This document shows, one piece after another, positions 34,838 through 43,939 of a stretch of 64,000 nucleotides of DNA. The translations under genes and the position numbers were made by a program. Source of the DNA: Candidatus Bathyarchaeota archaeon (GTDB taxonomy: Archaea > Thermoproteota > Bathyarchaeia > Bathyarchaeales > Bathycorpusculaceae); contig JAOZHT010000001.1 in the NCBI GenBank assembly GCA_026014735.1, positions 1 through 64,000 on the forward strand. Direction: 5' to 3'. The notes beneath the pieces are model-generated. The model ran no database searches. It saw nothing but the letters and a program-made list of their open reading frames with translations, and was not told the origin of the DNA. How positions within the stretch are numbered: the first letter of the stretch is position 1; every line of letters starts with the position of its first letter.

Positions 34838-35950
34838 TTGGACACCGACATCAGCATCTTCGTACCCATCTACAAGGAATCCGAACAAATAGAAGGCATG
34901 CTTGACGCACTATGCTCCCAAAACGTCAGCAAAGAAATCTTCGTCACAGTCGATGCACCCACCCCCGAATTCGCCCACAAGATCCAGCAACAGAAACGAG
35001 ACAACGTCACCTTCCTCATTAACCCTGAACGCATCGGAAAATCTAATGCGTTAAACAGCACCGTCGAGTTATCCCACGGCAAAGTACTGCTTTTCCTCGA
35101 CGCAGACGTCGGCATCCCCGATGACCCCGATTACCTGCGAAAAATCGTTATGGAAATGCAGCACACCGACGTTTTAGACATAAAAAAACGCGTTGTCAAA
35201 GACAAATCCTTTCTCTCCAAGATGGCTTACTACGAGTACTTAACCTTCAACATCAGCTCCTGGCTCGCTTCGAGGTTCATGCACAAGTGCCCCGCCGTCA
35301 ACGGCGCAGCATTCGCCATCAGACGCGAAATGTTCGAGCGGGTGCATGGCTTCCGCCAAGTCGTCGCCGAAGACATCGACATAGCAACCCGCGCCTTTCT
35401 GGAGGACAGCCGCTTCTCCTATTCGCAGGATGTTGAAGTCAAAAACGTGGTGCATGGGGACTGGCGCAGATGGTTCACTCAACGCCGCCGATGGGCAATC
35501 GGGCAGGCACTGTGGCTTAAAGACTGGAACAAGCAGCTTGCGCGGCGCTTCGTGACTAAGCCCCAGGTTTTCTTACCCAGCCTCTTTTTCCTCTACCCCT
35601 CCGTCACCGTTTTCTTTTTAAGCGCGCTGGTGCCGAGCCTCTGGATGTATAATGGGCTGCTGTTCTTCTCGCTGTTCCTCTCAGTCAAATTCAACATAGC
35701 CCTGCCCATTTTCCTTGTTTCCTTAGCCACCGCAGACATGCTTAAAGTGCTGCTTATTTCCCTCTCCGGCTTCGCCATAACCGCCGCTGTCTTCTATGGC
35801 TTTGGACGTAAACTGGGCTTTAAGGAGATGAAGGTGCATGAACTCTTCGTCTACTACTTCTTCTACTCGTCGGTGTGGATGTTCATTATCCTTGCGGGGC
35901 ATGTTCAGGTGCTGTTCGGCAAAAAAGCGGGTCCCGACTGGAAAACCTAA
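34838..35950 (+). CDS. Membrane glycosyltransferase, family 2
   Basis: The protein is about 370 residues. The GT-A domain has FVPIYKESEQIEGML at the N-terminus, VLLFLDADVG near 85 (metal-binding DxD type), AEDIDIATRAF near 178 (catalytic acid) and QRRRWAIGQ near 215. Membrane helices follow from about residue 240. This is the arrangement of processive polysaccharide synthases and dolichol-type transferases. A role in surface glycan synthesis is inferred. The start is TTG with GAGGA 6 bases upstream. A TTG seven codons earlier is possible. Confidence 0.87.
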   Translation: MDTDISIFVPIYKESEQIEGMLDALCSQNVSKEIFVTVDAPTPEFAHKIQQQKRDNVTFLINPERIGKSNALNSTVELSHGKVLLFLDADVGIPDDPDYLRKIVMEMQHTDVLDIKKRVVKDKSFLSKMAYYEYLTFNISSWLASRFMHKCPAVNGAAFAIRREMFERVHGFRQVVAEDIDIATRAFLEDSRFSYSQDVEVKNVVHGDWRRWFTQRRRWAIGQALWLKDWNKQLARRFVTKPQVFLPSLFFLYPSVTVFFLSALVPSLWMYNGLLFFSLFLSVKFNIALPIFLVSLATADMLKVLLISLSGFAITAAVFYGFGRKLGFKEMKVHELFVYYFFYSSVWMFIILAGHVQVLFGKKAGPDWKT

Positions 35951-36045
35951 GCTTGCGCCGCCCTTCCTCTTTTCCCCCGCTGCCTAAGCGCTTCTTCACA
36001 TTTTTTGGGTTCAAAGAAAAAGTTTGCCGCTGCCTTTTACAGCAA

Positions 36046-36056
36046 CCCTTAAAACA
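36046..36056 (+). promoter_or_regulatory. TATA box of tRNA-Arg
   Basis: CCCTTAAAAC lies about 30-38 bases before the tRNA 5' end, matching the usual archaeal tRNA promoter distance. Confidence 0.45.
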
Positions 36057-36084
36057 TGAAAGTCCATTTTTATCTTCACCCCGT

Positions 36085-36159
36085 GGGTTGTTAGCTCAGC
36101 ACGGATAGAGCGCCAGCCTTCTAAGCTGGAAGTCGAGGGTTCAAATCCCTCACGACCCG
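36085..36159 (+). tRNA. tRNA-Arg (anticodon TCT)
   Basis: A complete cloverleaf is readable. The acceptor is GGGTTGT paired with ACGACCC and discriminator G. The D stem is GCTC/GAGC. The anticodon stem CCAGC/GCTGG encloses loop CTTCTAA with anticodon TCT. The T stem GAGGG/CCCTC surrounds TTCAAAT. No intron is seen and CCA is not encoded. It reads AGA codons. Confidence 0.96.
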
Positions 36160-36315
36160 CATTTCTTATGTCCCAAAAAAATGGTGGTTTGCTGAAGACA
36201 GTTGATTTGTCTTGACTGGTCTGTTGTCTGATAGCTAAATCATGTGATGCTATCTCGAAAAAGCATCGGTCACAAAGCCAGAGTAAACCGCCTAAAAAAA
36301 TGGAATATTTAAAAA

Positions 36316-36365
36316 TTTGGTGCAATTCTGGAATAAACGGTACTAATTCTGGTAAAAATATATAC
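36316..36365 (+). promoter_or_regulatory. Promoter and candidate operator of TrmB regulator 2
   Basis: The region carries TTTGGTGCAA (36316-36325), a partial ATTCTGG repeat and ATTCTGGTAA (36346-36355). It ends in AATATATAC, a TATA box about 30 bases before the ATG. The same two 10-mers flank the TATA box of TrmB regulator 1. Confidence 0.55.
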
Positions 36366-36389
36366 GCTTAGGCCTCACCGAGATGGCTG

Positions 36390-37187
36390 ATGCTGACTAT
36401 CGATATATCCACCGATGTTCAACTGTTTACTGAACTGGGGCTTAGTCCCCTTCAGGCGCAGGTTTATATTACATTGGCAAAAATGGAGAAGGCAACCATA
36501 AAAGCAATCTCGGCAGCCTCAAAAATAGATCGGGCAAATGTCTACCGTGTTATGTCGCAACTGCAAAAACTTGGTCTAGTCGAGAAAATGTTAGCCAACC
36601 CAACCTCCTTCAAAGCGGTCTCTGTTCAAGATGCCATGACTATGCTTCTTGAAGACAATAACAGAAAATATGAGGAAATCAAGAAAAAAGCGATAGAACT
36701 GCTCCAGAGACATAAACAAGAAAACGAAACCCTGCCTGACATAGACGAGTGCCAATTTGCTTTGGTTCCTTGTGGTAAATTAACGTTTAAAAAAATCGAT
36801 GAAATGCTTACTTCCACACAAAAAAGCCATGACCTCTTAGGTTATTGCCGCGATTTCTCAGCTGACATAGACAATATTTACCCCCGAGCAAAGACGCTTC
36901 TGGCAAGAGGCGTTAAAGTGAGACATATTATCTTTCTTGAAGAGAACGAGAAGCCCCCAAAGGAGCTTTCGGCTCTTAAAAAATATGGCTTACTTGAAGT
37001 GAAATTCACTCGCCTGCCTCCCCGTTCTACGGTATCCATCTATGATAATAAGCAAGCCTTTGTCAGCATTTTTCCCTCTCTATCCAACGGTGAAACACCC
37101 AGCCTATGGATTAGTAACCTAGGCATCGTGTCGATTATCCAGAGCTACTTTGAGGACCTCTGGCAGAATTCCCTCGACCTCCCCTAA
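36390..37187 (+). CDS. TrmB-family transcription regulator 2
   Basis: The 265-residue paralogue of the regulator at 27152 has the same winged helix (FTELGLSPLQAQVYITLAK; KIDRANVYRVMSQLQKLGL), coiled-coil link and effector domain ending SNLGIVSIIQSYFEDLW. It sits 158 bases before propeller gene 2, the same arrangement and spacing as in the first cassette. It is likely to control that gene and itself, inferred from position and from shared promoter 10-mers. Confidence 0.86.
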   Translation: MLTIDISTDVQLFTELGLSPLQAQVYITLAKMEKATIKAISAASKIDRANVYRVMSQLQKLGLVEKMLANPTSFKAVSVQDAMTMLLEDNNRKYEEIKKKAIELLQRHKQENETLPDIDECQFALVPCGKLTFKKIDEMLTSTQKSHDLLGYCRDFSADIDNIYPRAKTLLARGVKVRHIIFLEENEKPPKELSALKKYGLLEVKFTRLPPRSTVSIYDNKQAFVSIFPSLSNGETPSLWISNLGIVSIIQSYFEDLWQNSLDLP

Positions 37188-37260
37188 ATCGCCAGTAACA
37201 TCTCTGTACTTGTTTTTAGATACTTTTTTCTTATTTAGACTATTCCTCGATAACTTTTCA

Positions 37261-37300
37261 CTCTGTTACTGTTGCTTACATACGCCATTTTTTAAAAACT
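37261..37300 (+). promoter_or_regulatory. Conserved promoter of propeller gene 2
   Basis: This is the counterpart of 28039-28078: TGTTACTGTTGC, ACATACGC and TTAAAAAC are in the same order and spacing. It lies about 45 bases before the probable ATG. Confidence 0.55.
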
Positions 37301-37345
37301 GCCCTAACCAATCCCTTCCTACAAAAAATGGAGAAAAAAGAAAAA

Positions 37346-39949
37346 ATGTCCGAAAAACAAAAATCAGCAACCACAAAAAAGCTAACAATCGCATTCTCAA
37401 TCTGCATCATTCTATCGATGACAGCATCAACAATACTGCTACCTACCACTAGCGCGCATGACCCAGCATGGGAAATCCCAACGTTTGCCTACATAAACGT
37501 CGCTCCGAACCCTGTTGGTGTTGATCAGACAGCAACCATTGTGGTTTGGATGGACAAGTTGATTGACGGAACCTTGATGACTAATAACATCAGATTCCAC
37601 AACTATCAAGTTGTAATCACAGACCCTGATGGAGAAACAGAAACCATCGACTGGGAAACCGTAACTGATACAACTTCTTCAGCGTATACTCAATGGACAC
37701 CTACGAAGGTGGGCGTATACCAACTGAACTTCACGTTCCCTGGACAAGACTACACTGACTATGAATACAGCCAAACTTCCAGCTATATCAACGACACTTA
37801 CTTGCCTAGCACTGCATCAGTGAATGTTACTGTACAAGAAGAAGCAGTAACTGGCGGTTCGAGTGCTCCTCTTCCAACAGAATACTGGACACGCCCAATC
37901 TACGGCTTAAACACTGACTGGTACGTTGTTTCCTCTAACTGGCTTGGCACTGGTTCACCTCAACTCAACACAAGATACGTAGCTGACGGTGTGGGACCCA
38001 GTACTTCTCACGTTATGTGGACTAAAGAGTTACAGTACGGAGGAGTTGTCGGCGGCGACGAATACGAAATCGACGGCGTTACCTACTATGACGGCATGTC
38101 GTATAACCAACGCTTCTCCAACCCAATAATCATGCAAGGAACCCTCTACTACCAGGAGCCGAAAGGTAACTCTGGCAGTGGCGGAGACTACGTTGCAGTC
38201 GATTTATTGACCGGAGAAGAGCAATGGCGCATCAATGCATCAGCAACAGGCATATCGCTTGTACCATCATTCGGCCTACTCTATGACTATGAAACAGGAA
38301 ACCAACACGGTGTATTGCCTAACGGTGCCTTAATCGCAACTCAAACAAGCGGCGGCGTCACAAACTGGATTGCTTATGACCCCGAAAATGGACAGCTAAC
38401 TGGCATGAACTGGACAGGTGTACCTTCAGGAACGAAGGTTATGGGTCCAAACGGTGAAATCTTGATCTACACATTGACTAACTACGGAAACACCTCGAAC
38501 CCTAACTGGTATTTGTCGCAATGGAACAGTTCTAAGGTTCTCTCTACCTCATCAAGTGGCTATGCGACCGCGACTGCAAGCGCATGGTATTCAGGGACAA
38601 CCAACGTTAGCACGGCAATCAGCTATGACTGGAACGTCTCAGTGTCATTCTTAACCTCAGGTTCCAACAGTATCGTATATGGCGTCTACGATGACATACT
38701 TCTTGGCAGAAGCGGCTCTCTATCATCGTTCAGTACACAAACACAATACACAATGTGGGGCATAGATATAACACAGGATTCATCGCAATTCGGCAGTAAG
38801 CTCTGGATGAAAACATATGACCCAATTGATGACAATATGACTTTGGTTCAAGGTCCCGTCGACGCAGATAGTCGCGTGTTTGCTATGGGCTACAAAGAAG
38901 TCATGCAGTGGGTTGGCTATGACCTTGACACTGGCGAATTAATTTGGGGCCCAACTGACTCTCAAACAGCCTTTGACTACTACGGAAACATCATGTTCGC
39001 AAGCCCAACTGGTACAGCAGCATACGGAAACTTGTACTCCTCTGCATACGGTGGTATCCTCTACTGCTATGACATGACTACTGGTGACTTAGAGTGGACT
39101 TATGGCAACGGCGGTGAAGGTAACAGCACAAATGCTGGAACCAACAACGTTTGGGGGCGGTACCCAATTTTCCCAGGCGCAATCGCTGACGACAAAGTCT
39201 ATTTGTTCACAACTGAGCACTCGCCTAACTCGCCTCTAGCGAAAGACGTGTTGGTACGCTGTGTTAATGCCACAGATGGGTCCGAAATTTGGACTCTCAG
39301 CGGCTACAGCGGCGGTTCAACGTATCCAAGCCAATTGGCTTTAGCAGACGGCTACTTAACATTCCTCAACCACTATGACATGCAAATCTACAGTGTCGGC
39401 AAGGGACCAAGCTCAACGACGGTAACAGCTCCCAACGCAGGAATCGAACTCGGTAAATCACTTGTCATTTCAGGCTCAGTCATAGATGTCTCAGCAGGCA
39501 CAGAACAAGATGAACAAGCACGTAAATTTGCTAATGGAGTTCCAGTGTCTTCAGATGAAAGCATGACTGATTGGATGGCATATGTCTATCAGCAGCAAAG
39601 CATGCCAACCGACTTCACAGGTGTTGACGTTACAATAAGCGTTATCGACGCAAACAACAACTATCGCGAGATCGGCACAGCAGCCACAGATGCAAGCGGC
39701 TACTATAGTCTCAACTGGACACCTGACATCGAAGGCAAATACACAGTCATCGCAACCTTCTCTGGCACTAATGGCTACTACGGATCATACGCAGAAAGCA
39801 GCTTTGTTGTTGACCCAGCATCAGCAACCCCATCGCCATACCCCGAGGTCACAGTGCCATCTACTGAAATGTACTTTGTCGCCTCAACACTTGCAATCAT
39901 CATCGCAGTCGCAATCGTCGGTCTACTGATCCTTAAGAAACGGCCATAA
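37346..39949 (+). CDS. Membrane-anchored PQQ-like beta-propeller surface protein 2
   Basis: The protein is about 867 residues with the same order as propeller protein 1: signal peptide ending before HDPAWEIPT, VAPNPVGVDQTA, PTEYWTRPIYG, propeller blades (CYDMTTGDLEWTYGNG, NATDGSEIWTL), the TGVDVTISVIDANNNYR transthyretin-like domain, and a C-terminal helix ending KKRP. I use the second ATG because GGAGAAAAAAG lies before it exactly as in gene 1; an in-frame ATG at 37328 overlaps that site. It is regulated, by position, by TrmB regulator 2. Confidence 0.9.
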   Translation: MSEKQKSATTKKLTIAFSICIILSMTASTILLPTTSAHDPAWEIPTFAYINVAPNPVGVDQTATIVVWMDKLIDGTLMTNNIRFHNYQVVITDPDGETETIDWETVTDTTSSAYTQWTPTKVGVYQLNFTFPGQDYTDYEYSQTSSYINDTYLPSTASVNVTVQEEAVTGGSSAPLPTEYWTRPIYGLNTDWYVVSSNWLGTGSPQLNTRYVADGVGPSTSHVMWTKELQYGGVVGGDEYEIDGVTYYDGMSYNQRFSNPIIMQGTLYYQEPKGNSGSGGDYVAVDLLTGEEQWRINASATGISLVPSFGLLYDYETGNQHGVLPNGALIATQTSGGVTNWIAYDPENGQLTGMNWTGVPSGTKVMGPNGEILIYTLTNYGNTSNPNWYLSQWNSSKVLSTSSSGYATATASAWYSGTTNVSTAISYDWNVSVSFLTSGSNSIVYGVYDDILLGRSGSLSSFSTQTQYTMWGIDITQDSSQFGSKLWMKTYDPIDDNMTLVQGPVDADSRVFAMGYKEVMQWVGYDLDTGELIWGPTDSQTAFDYYGNIMFASPTGTAAYGNLYSSAYGGILYCYDMTTGDLEWTYGNGGEGNSTNAGTNNVWGRYPIFPGAIADDKVYLFTTEHSPNSPLAKDVLVRCVNATDGSEIWTLSGYSGGSTYPSQLALADGYLTFLNHYDMQIYSVGKGPSSTTVTAPNAGIELGKSLVISGSVIDVSAGTEQDEQARKFANGVPVSSDESMTDWMAYVYQQQSMPTDFTGVDVTISVIDANNNYREIGTAATDASGYYSLNWTPDIEGKYTVIATFSGTNGYYGSYAESSFVVDPASATPSPYPEVTVPSTEMYFVASTLAIIIAVAIVGLLILKKRP

Positions 39950-39966
39950 ACATTGTAATCTATCAG

Positions 39967-39986
39967 TTTCCCTTTCCCCTTTTTTA
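39967..39986 (+). terminator. Pyrimidine/T-rich end of propeller gene 2
   Basis: A C/T tract ending in six T follows the stop codon by about 20 bases. Confidence 0.45.
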
Positions 39987-40051
39987 GTCAAAAAATGTGT
40001 GCATAGGAAAACGGGGCTGAAAAGACTCTGGTTTCGGTCATGATGAATAGC

Positions 40052-40109
40052 CAAATCATCGTGTTTGCATATTCTTTTCTCCTAAATTTCCCAGGGTCCC
40101 AGCAAACCC
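40052..40109 (+). repeat. 3' flank repeat of the TrmB-propeller cassette, copy 2
   Basis: The stretch matches 30891-30953, including ATCATCGTGTTTGCAT, CTTTTCTCCTAAATT and CCCAGCAAACCC, about 100-160 bases after both propeller genes. Confidence 0.6.
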
Positions 40110-40200
40110 TTCCCCTCCTTTCACCGCACTATCTGATTGCAGCTTCTCAATCTAACAGTTCTGCGATTTTTAAGGTTAAGCGCTCAGCGTGAGCATTTTT

Positions 40201-41013
40201 CTATACGGTTAACAGATTTCCTGCGGCTGCATCCCCCTTGCGGGTAGGCTTAAGTGCCTCTGCGGAACTCCATTTTTCCTCAAAATACTGCTCCAATATC
40301 TCCACGAGCCGCCAATTATTAGACCACAAACTCGGCACAGGCACTTTTCTCTCCAGGGCAAAGGTGACTTGTTTGCCGTCAAAGATATGCATTCCCCATT
40401 CAACATTTGACAGGCACTTAGCCTCCAGCAACCGATTATATCGCTTCAACATCAGCTGCAGCATTGCACTATTTGCCACGGGCTTTGTGGTTAAGAACCT
40501 TATTTTCACTCCCCTCTCCAGTGGACCCTCAAACGCCTCCAAAATTTCGGGGAATACAAAAGGAACGCTTACATCCACTCTGCTCTCAGCTGAATCAAAC
40601 AGTCTCTGAAGAGTGCTCGAGAGGAGGGTAACCTCGTTGGTTATGGAGAACTGCGGGCTATCATCTGCCTCCTCGGCTGTATGCAAGGAAATCGAGTTGA
40701 AATTATCCAACAGCGCATCCATGCTTTGGTGTATCCTTTCATCCTCTTTTTTCCTGTTCTCCAGCAAAATTGAAAGCCCAGTTTTTAGCTCGGTGGCGCG
40801 GAAAGTAATGGGTTGAGTTATCATTTTCTCAACTAGACCTTTCCTTTCAAGAATCGGCATCGCCGTGTAGATGTCTTGCCTTGCAATCTTTGATGCATAC
40901 GCAATTGTTTGGGCGTTTGCTTGGCCAAGTTTGGCGAGGCTTAAGTAAATCCTTGCTTGTTTAGATGTAAGCCCCAAACCTATTAATGCTTCAATATGTT
41001 CATCCCTAAACAT
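40201..41013 (-). CDS. TrmB-family transcription regulator 3
   Basis: The protein is about 270 residues with a winged helix (IGLGLTSKQARIYLSLAKLG; KIARQDIYTAMPILERKGL), a coiled-coil link and an effector domain with VPSLWSNNWRLVEILEQYF. It diverges from propeller gene 3, sharing a 137-base control region, unlike the tandem layout of the other two. The start is the ATG at 41013, where the family begins. A minus-strand TTTTAAAAAG box near 41054-41062 is at a suitable distance. Confidence 0.85.
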   Translation of the reverse strand: MFRDEHIEALIGLGLTSKQARIYLSLAKLGQANAQTIAYASKIARQDIYTAMPILERKGLVEKMITQPITFRATELKTGLSILLENRKKEDERIHQSMDALLDNFNSISLHTAEEADDSPQFSITNEVTLLSSTLQRLFDSAESRVDVSVPFVFPEILEAFEGPLERGVKIRFLTTKPVANSAMLQLMLKRYNRLLEAKCLSNVEWGMHIFDGKQVTFALERKVPVPSLWSNNWRLVEILEQYFEEKWSSAEALKPTRKGDAAAGNLLTV

Positions 41014-41089
41014 CCCCAGTAACCCCCAATAGCAGGTATTGCGGCTATTCTTTTTAAAATTTTTCCCTTCCCGTCGCAAGCGCCGCTTT

Positions 41090-41113
41090 TTACAAGCGTT
41101 TAAACGTTTTTCG
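41090..41113. promoter_or_regulatory. Palindromic TATA/operator region between TrmB 3 and propeller gene 3
   Basis: CGTTTAAACG is a perfect palindrome at 41097-41106 and includes a TTTAAA TATA-like core. It lies about 50 bases before the propeller ATG. It could bind a dimeric regulator such as the divergently encoded TrmB. Confidence 0.45.
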
Positions 41114-41150
41114 ACCAATCATAGCGGCAGAGATTCAGGAGAAAAGTAAC

Positions 41151-43781
41151 ATGATAAACACAAAAAAGATAGCTGCAATTGTAATTATGACATTGATGCT
41201 TGCATCAATCGGAGCAACAGCGATGGTGGCGCCTGCAAGCGGGCACACACCGAAATGGGAAATAAAAACCTACGCGTACGTCATCGCAACACCTGACCCC
41301 ATCGGCATCGGACAAACCGTAAACGTGCTTCTCTGGCTGGACAAGATTCCAGGCGGAGCAGCCGCATCGAACACCATCCGCATGAAGAACTATAATCTAA
41401 CCATAATCGCGCCTGATGGCACAAGAACCGAAAAAATCTTTGATGTAGTGCAAGACACCACTTCTTCACAGGGATACACTTTTAGTCCAGACCAGCTGGG
41501 CGAATACAAAATTTACTTCGACTTCCCCGGCATGACTTACACCTGGACCGATCCTCTTGCAAGCTACTTCGGACCCCCAACACCAAACGACAACACCAAC
41601 GACACCTTCACACCCAGCAGCGCATCAACAACCCTGACTGTACAGGAAGAGCAAATCACAGCAATCGACACTTATCCGCTTCCAACAGAATACTGGACCC
41701 GACCAATCTTCGGTGAAAACCCAGGTTGGTGGACGATTTCATCTAACTGGCTCGGAACCGGTTCACCGGAATTCACCACGCTTCAATTTGGAGCTAACCG
41801 AGTTGTTTCTGGCGCAGTCGGCTCTGAAACTGCCCACATAATGTGGACAAAGCCAATCCAGTCCGGCGGTGTTGTTGGTGATGATGACTTCCAAACAGCA
41901 GGTGACACCTACTTTGAAGGCACAGCGTACCTCAACCGATACACCAACCCAATCATTATGGACGGCAAACTATTCTACACGGAACCCTTAGGCTACTCTG
42001 GCACAGAATCTGGAGCTACAAAATGCGTTGATTTACGAACAGGACAAATTTTATGGTCTAAGGAAGATGTTCCAGCGATGTCATTTGGCTACGTCTACGC
42101 ATATCACGACATGAACTACCATGGCGTCTGGCCTCCAATCCTAGTTGCCGTTTCAGGCGGAGGGGGCTGGTTTGGTATGTCCTCACCTATGACTTGGATG
42201 GGTTACGACGGTGACACGGGCAGATGGCTATTCAACGCAACCAACATTCCCTCTGGCACAAAAGCGATGGGTCCGGAAGGAGAATACCTCCAGTATGTCA
42301 TGGCTGACGCAGGTACCCCCGCTAATCCAAACTGGCGTTTGATGCAGTGGAACTCCTCTAAACTCGGTCCCTACGGCGGCATGATGGCAAACGGCGAAAT
42401 AGTGGGCGTAGTCGATGGAAGCGTACCCGAACGATATGACTACAACGTATCAATCCCCTGGCATAACGGCATGACCTCAAGCGTAACATCAATCATCGCT
42501 TATGCTGGAGACGTAATGCTATGCTACAACGGCTCATTACCCAACGGCGGCTCACCCGCATCCTTCGGAGCACCCCTCAGCAGCACACCCTACACCTACT
42601 TCGCAGTAAACCTCAACGAATCCAAAGGCACAGTCGGCTCTATCCTATGGCGCACCACACTTAACCCACCAGCAGGCAACATAACCGTATTCCCAACAGG
42701 CATCGATCAAGACGACGGCGTCTTCGTTGAATACTACAAGGAAACCATGCAGTGGGTCGGATACAACCTGCGCACCGGCGCGAAAATGTGGGGACCCACA
42801 GAATCGCAATGTGCACTCGACTACTACGGCAGCGACTTCGGCGGCGTCATGACTGGGCAGCTTGCATACGGTAAACTCTACAGCTGCGGCTTTGGTGGCG
42901 TAATGTACTGCTATGACCTCAAAGACGGAAGCTTACTGTGGACCTACGGAAACGGCGAGGAAGGCAACAGCACAAACTCGGGCTTACAGACAGGACAAGG
43001 CACATATCCAACTGACATCTACGCAGTCGGCAACGGAGTAATCTACACCATCACCATCGAGCACACCTTCACAACACCCATCTACAAGGGCGCCCTATTC
43101 CGAGCCATCAACGCAACTGACGGAACAGAAATCTGGACCCTTCCAGGCGTCGGTTCCGGCTGGAGCTACGCTATCGCAGACGGCTTCTCTAACTTCTACA
43201 ACGGCTATGACAACAGAATATACGTTGTCGGCAGAGGCCCAAGCCAAACCACAGTGAACGCACCTATGACGGCAGTAAACCTTGGAAGCTCACTTATCAT
43301 CGGCGGCAAAGTCACAGATATTTCCACTGGCGCATCATCCGACGAGCAAGCGGCAAGATTCCCCAACGGTCTCCCATGCGCATCTGACGAAAGCATGACA
43401 GAATGGATGAGCTACGTTTACCAGCAAAGACCCCTCCCAACAACCTTCACAGGCGTTGACGTAACAATCAGCGTCATCGATGGTAACGGCAACTACCGCG
43501 AAATCGGCACCGCAACCACTGATGCAAGCGGCTACTACAGCCTCAATTGGACACCTGACATCGAAGGCAAATACACAGTCATCGCATCGTTCACTGGCAC
43601 AAAAGGATACTGGCCATCGTACTCTGAAACCAGCTTCATAGTTGACCCCTCAGCAGCAACCCCTGCACCGTACCCAGAAATCGCCGCGCCACCCACCGAG
43701 ATGTACTTTATCGGCTCAACGCTGGCAATCATACTGGCAATTGCAATCGTCGGCATCTTGCTTTTCAAGAAGCGACCATAG
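41151..43781 (+). CDS. Membrane-anchored PQQ-like beta-propeller surface protein 3
   Basis: The 876-residue protein is homologous to propeller proteins 1 and 2: signal peptide ending near SG|H, ATPDPIGIGQTVNVLLWLD, PTEYWTRPIFG, blades such as CYDLKDGSLLWTYGNG and INATDGTEIWTL, the TGVDVTISVIDGNGNYR domain, and a C-terminal helix ending KKRP. AGGAGAAAA precedes the ATG. In the last domain, 66 bases (43521-43586) differ at only three positions from 39689-39754 of gene 2, pointing to gene conversion or strong constraint. Confidence 0.9.
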   Translation: MINTKKIAAIVIMTLMLASIGATAMVAPASGHTPKWEIKTYAYVIATPDPIGIGQTVNVLLWLDKIPGGAAASNTIRMKNYNLTIIAPDGTRTEKIFDVVQDTTSSQGYTFSPDQLGEYKIYFDFPGMTYTWTDPLASYFGPPTPNDNTNDTFTPSSASTTLTVQEEQITAIDTYPLPTEYWTRPIFGENPGWWTISSNWLGTGSPEFTTLQFGANRVVSGAVGSETAHIMWTKPIQSGGVVGDDDFQTAGDTYFEGTAYLNRYTNPIIMDGKLFYTEPLGYSGTESGATKCVDLRTGQILWSKEDVPAMSFGYVYAYHDMNYHGVWPPILVAVSGGGGWFGMSSPMTWMGYDGDTGRWLFNATNIPSGTKAMGPEGEYLQYVMADAGTPANPNWRLMQWNSSKLGPYGGMMANGEIVGVVDGSVPERYDYNVSIPWHNGMTSSVTSIIAYAGDVMLCYNGSLPNGGSPASFGAPLSSTPYTYFAVNLNESKGTVGSILWRTTLNPPAGNITVFPTGIDQDDGVFVEYYKETMQWVGYNLRTGAKMWGPTESQCALDYYGSDFGGVMTGQLAYGKLYSCGFGGVMYCYDLKDGSLLWTYGNGEEGNSTNSGLQTGQGTYPTDIYAVGNGVIYTITIEHTFTTPIYKGALFRAINATDGTEIWTLPGVGSGWSYAIADGFSNFYNGYDNRIYVVGRGPSQTTVNAPMTAVNLGSSLIIGGKVTDISTGASSDEQAARFPNGLPCASDESMTEWMSYVYQQRPLPTTFTGVDVTISVIDGNGNYREIGTATTDASGYYSLNWTPDIEGKYTVIASFTGTKGYWPSYSETSFIVDPSAATPAPYPEIAAPPTEMYFIGSTLAIILAIAIVGILLFKKRP

Positions 43782-43800
43782 AACAGTCCAATCGTTCAAT

Positions 43801-43820
43801 TCCCTTTTCCTTTTTTTGTT
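43801..43820 (+). terminator. T-rich end of propeller gene 3
   Basis: TCCCTTTTCCTTTTTTTGTT follows the stop codon by about 20 bases. Confidence 0.45.
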
Positions 43821-43939
43821 ATATATGGATCGGCAAAGCGTCCGAAACAATTTTCCGGTCAAATACAGCGTTATCGATTAATTGTTCCATGTAGAATTAC
43901 GGTATCTTATGCATAGTAAGGCATCCTACTGTGAGGCGC

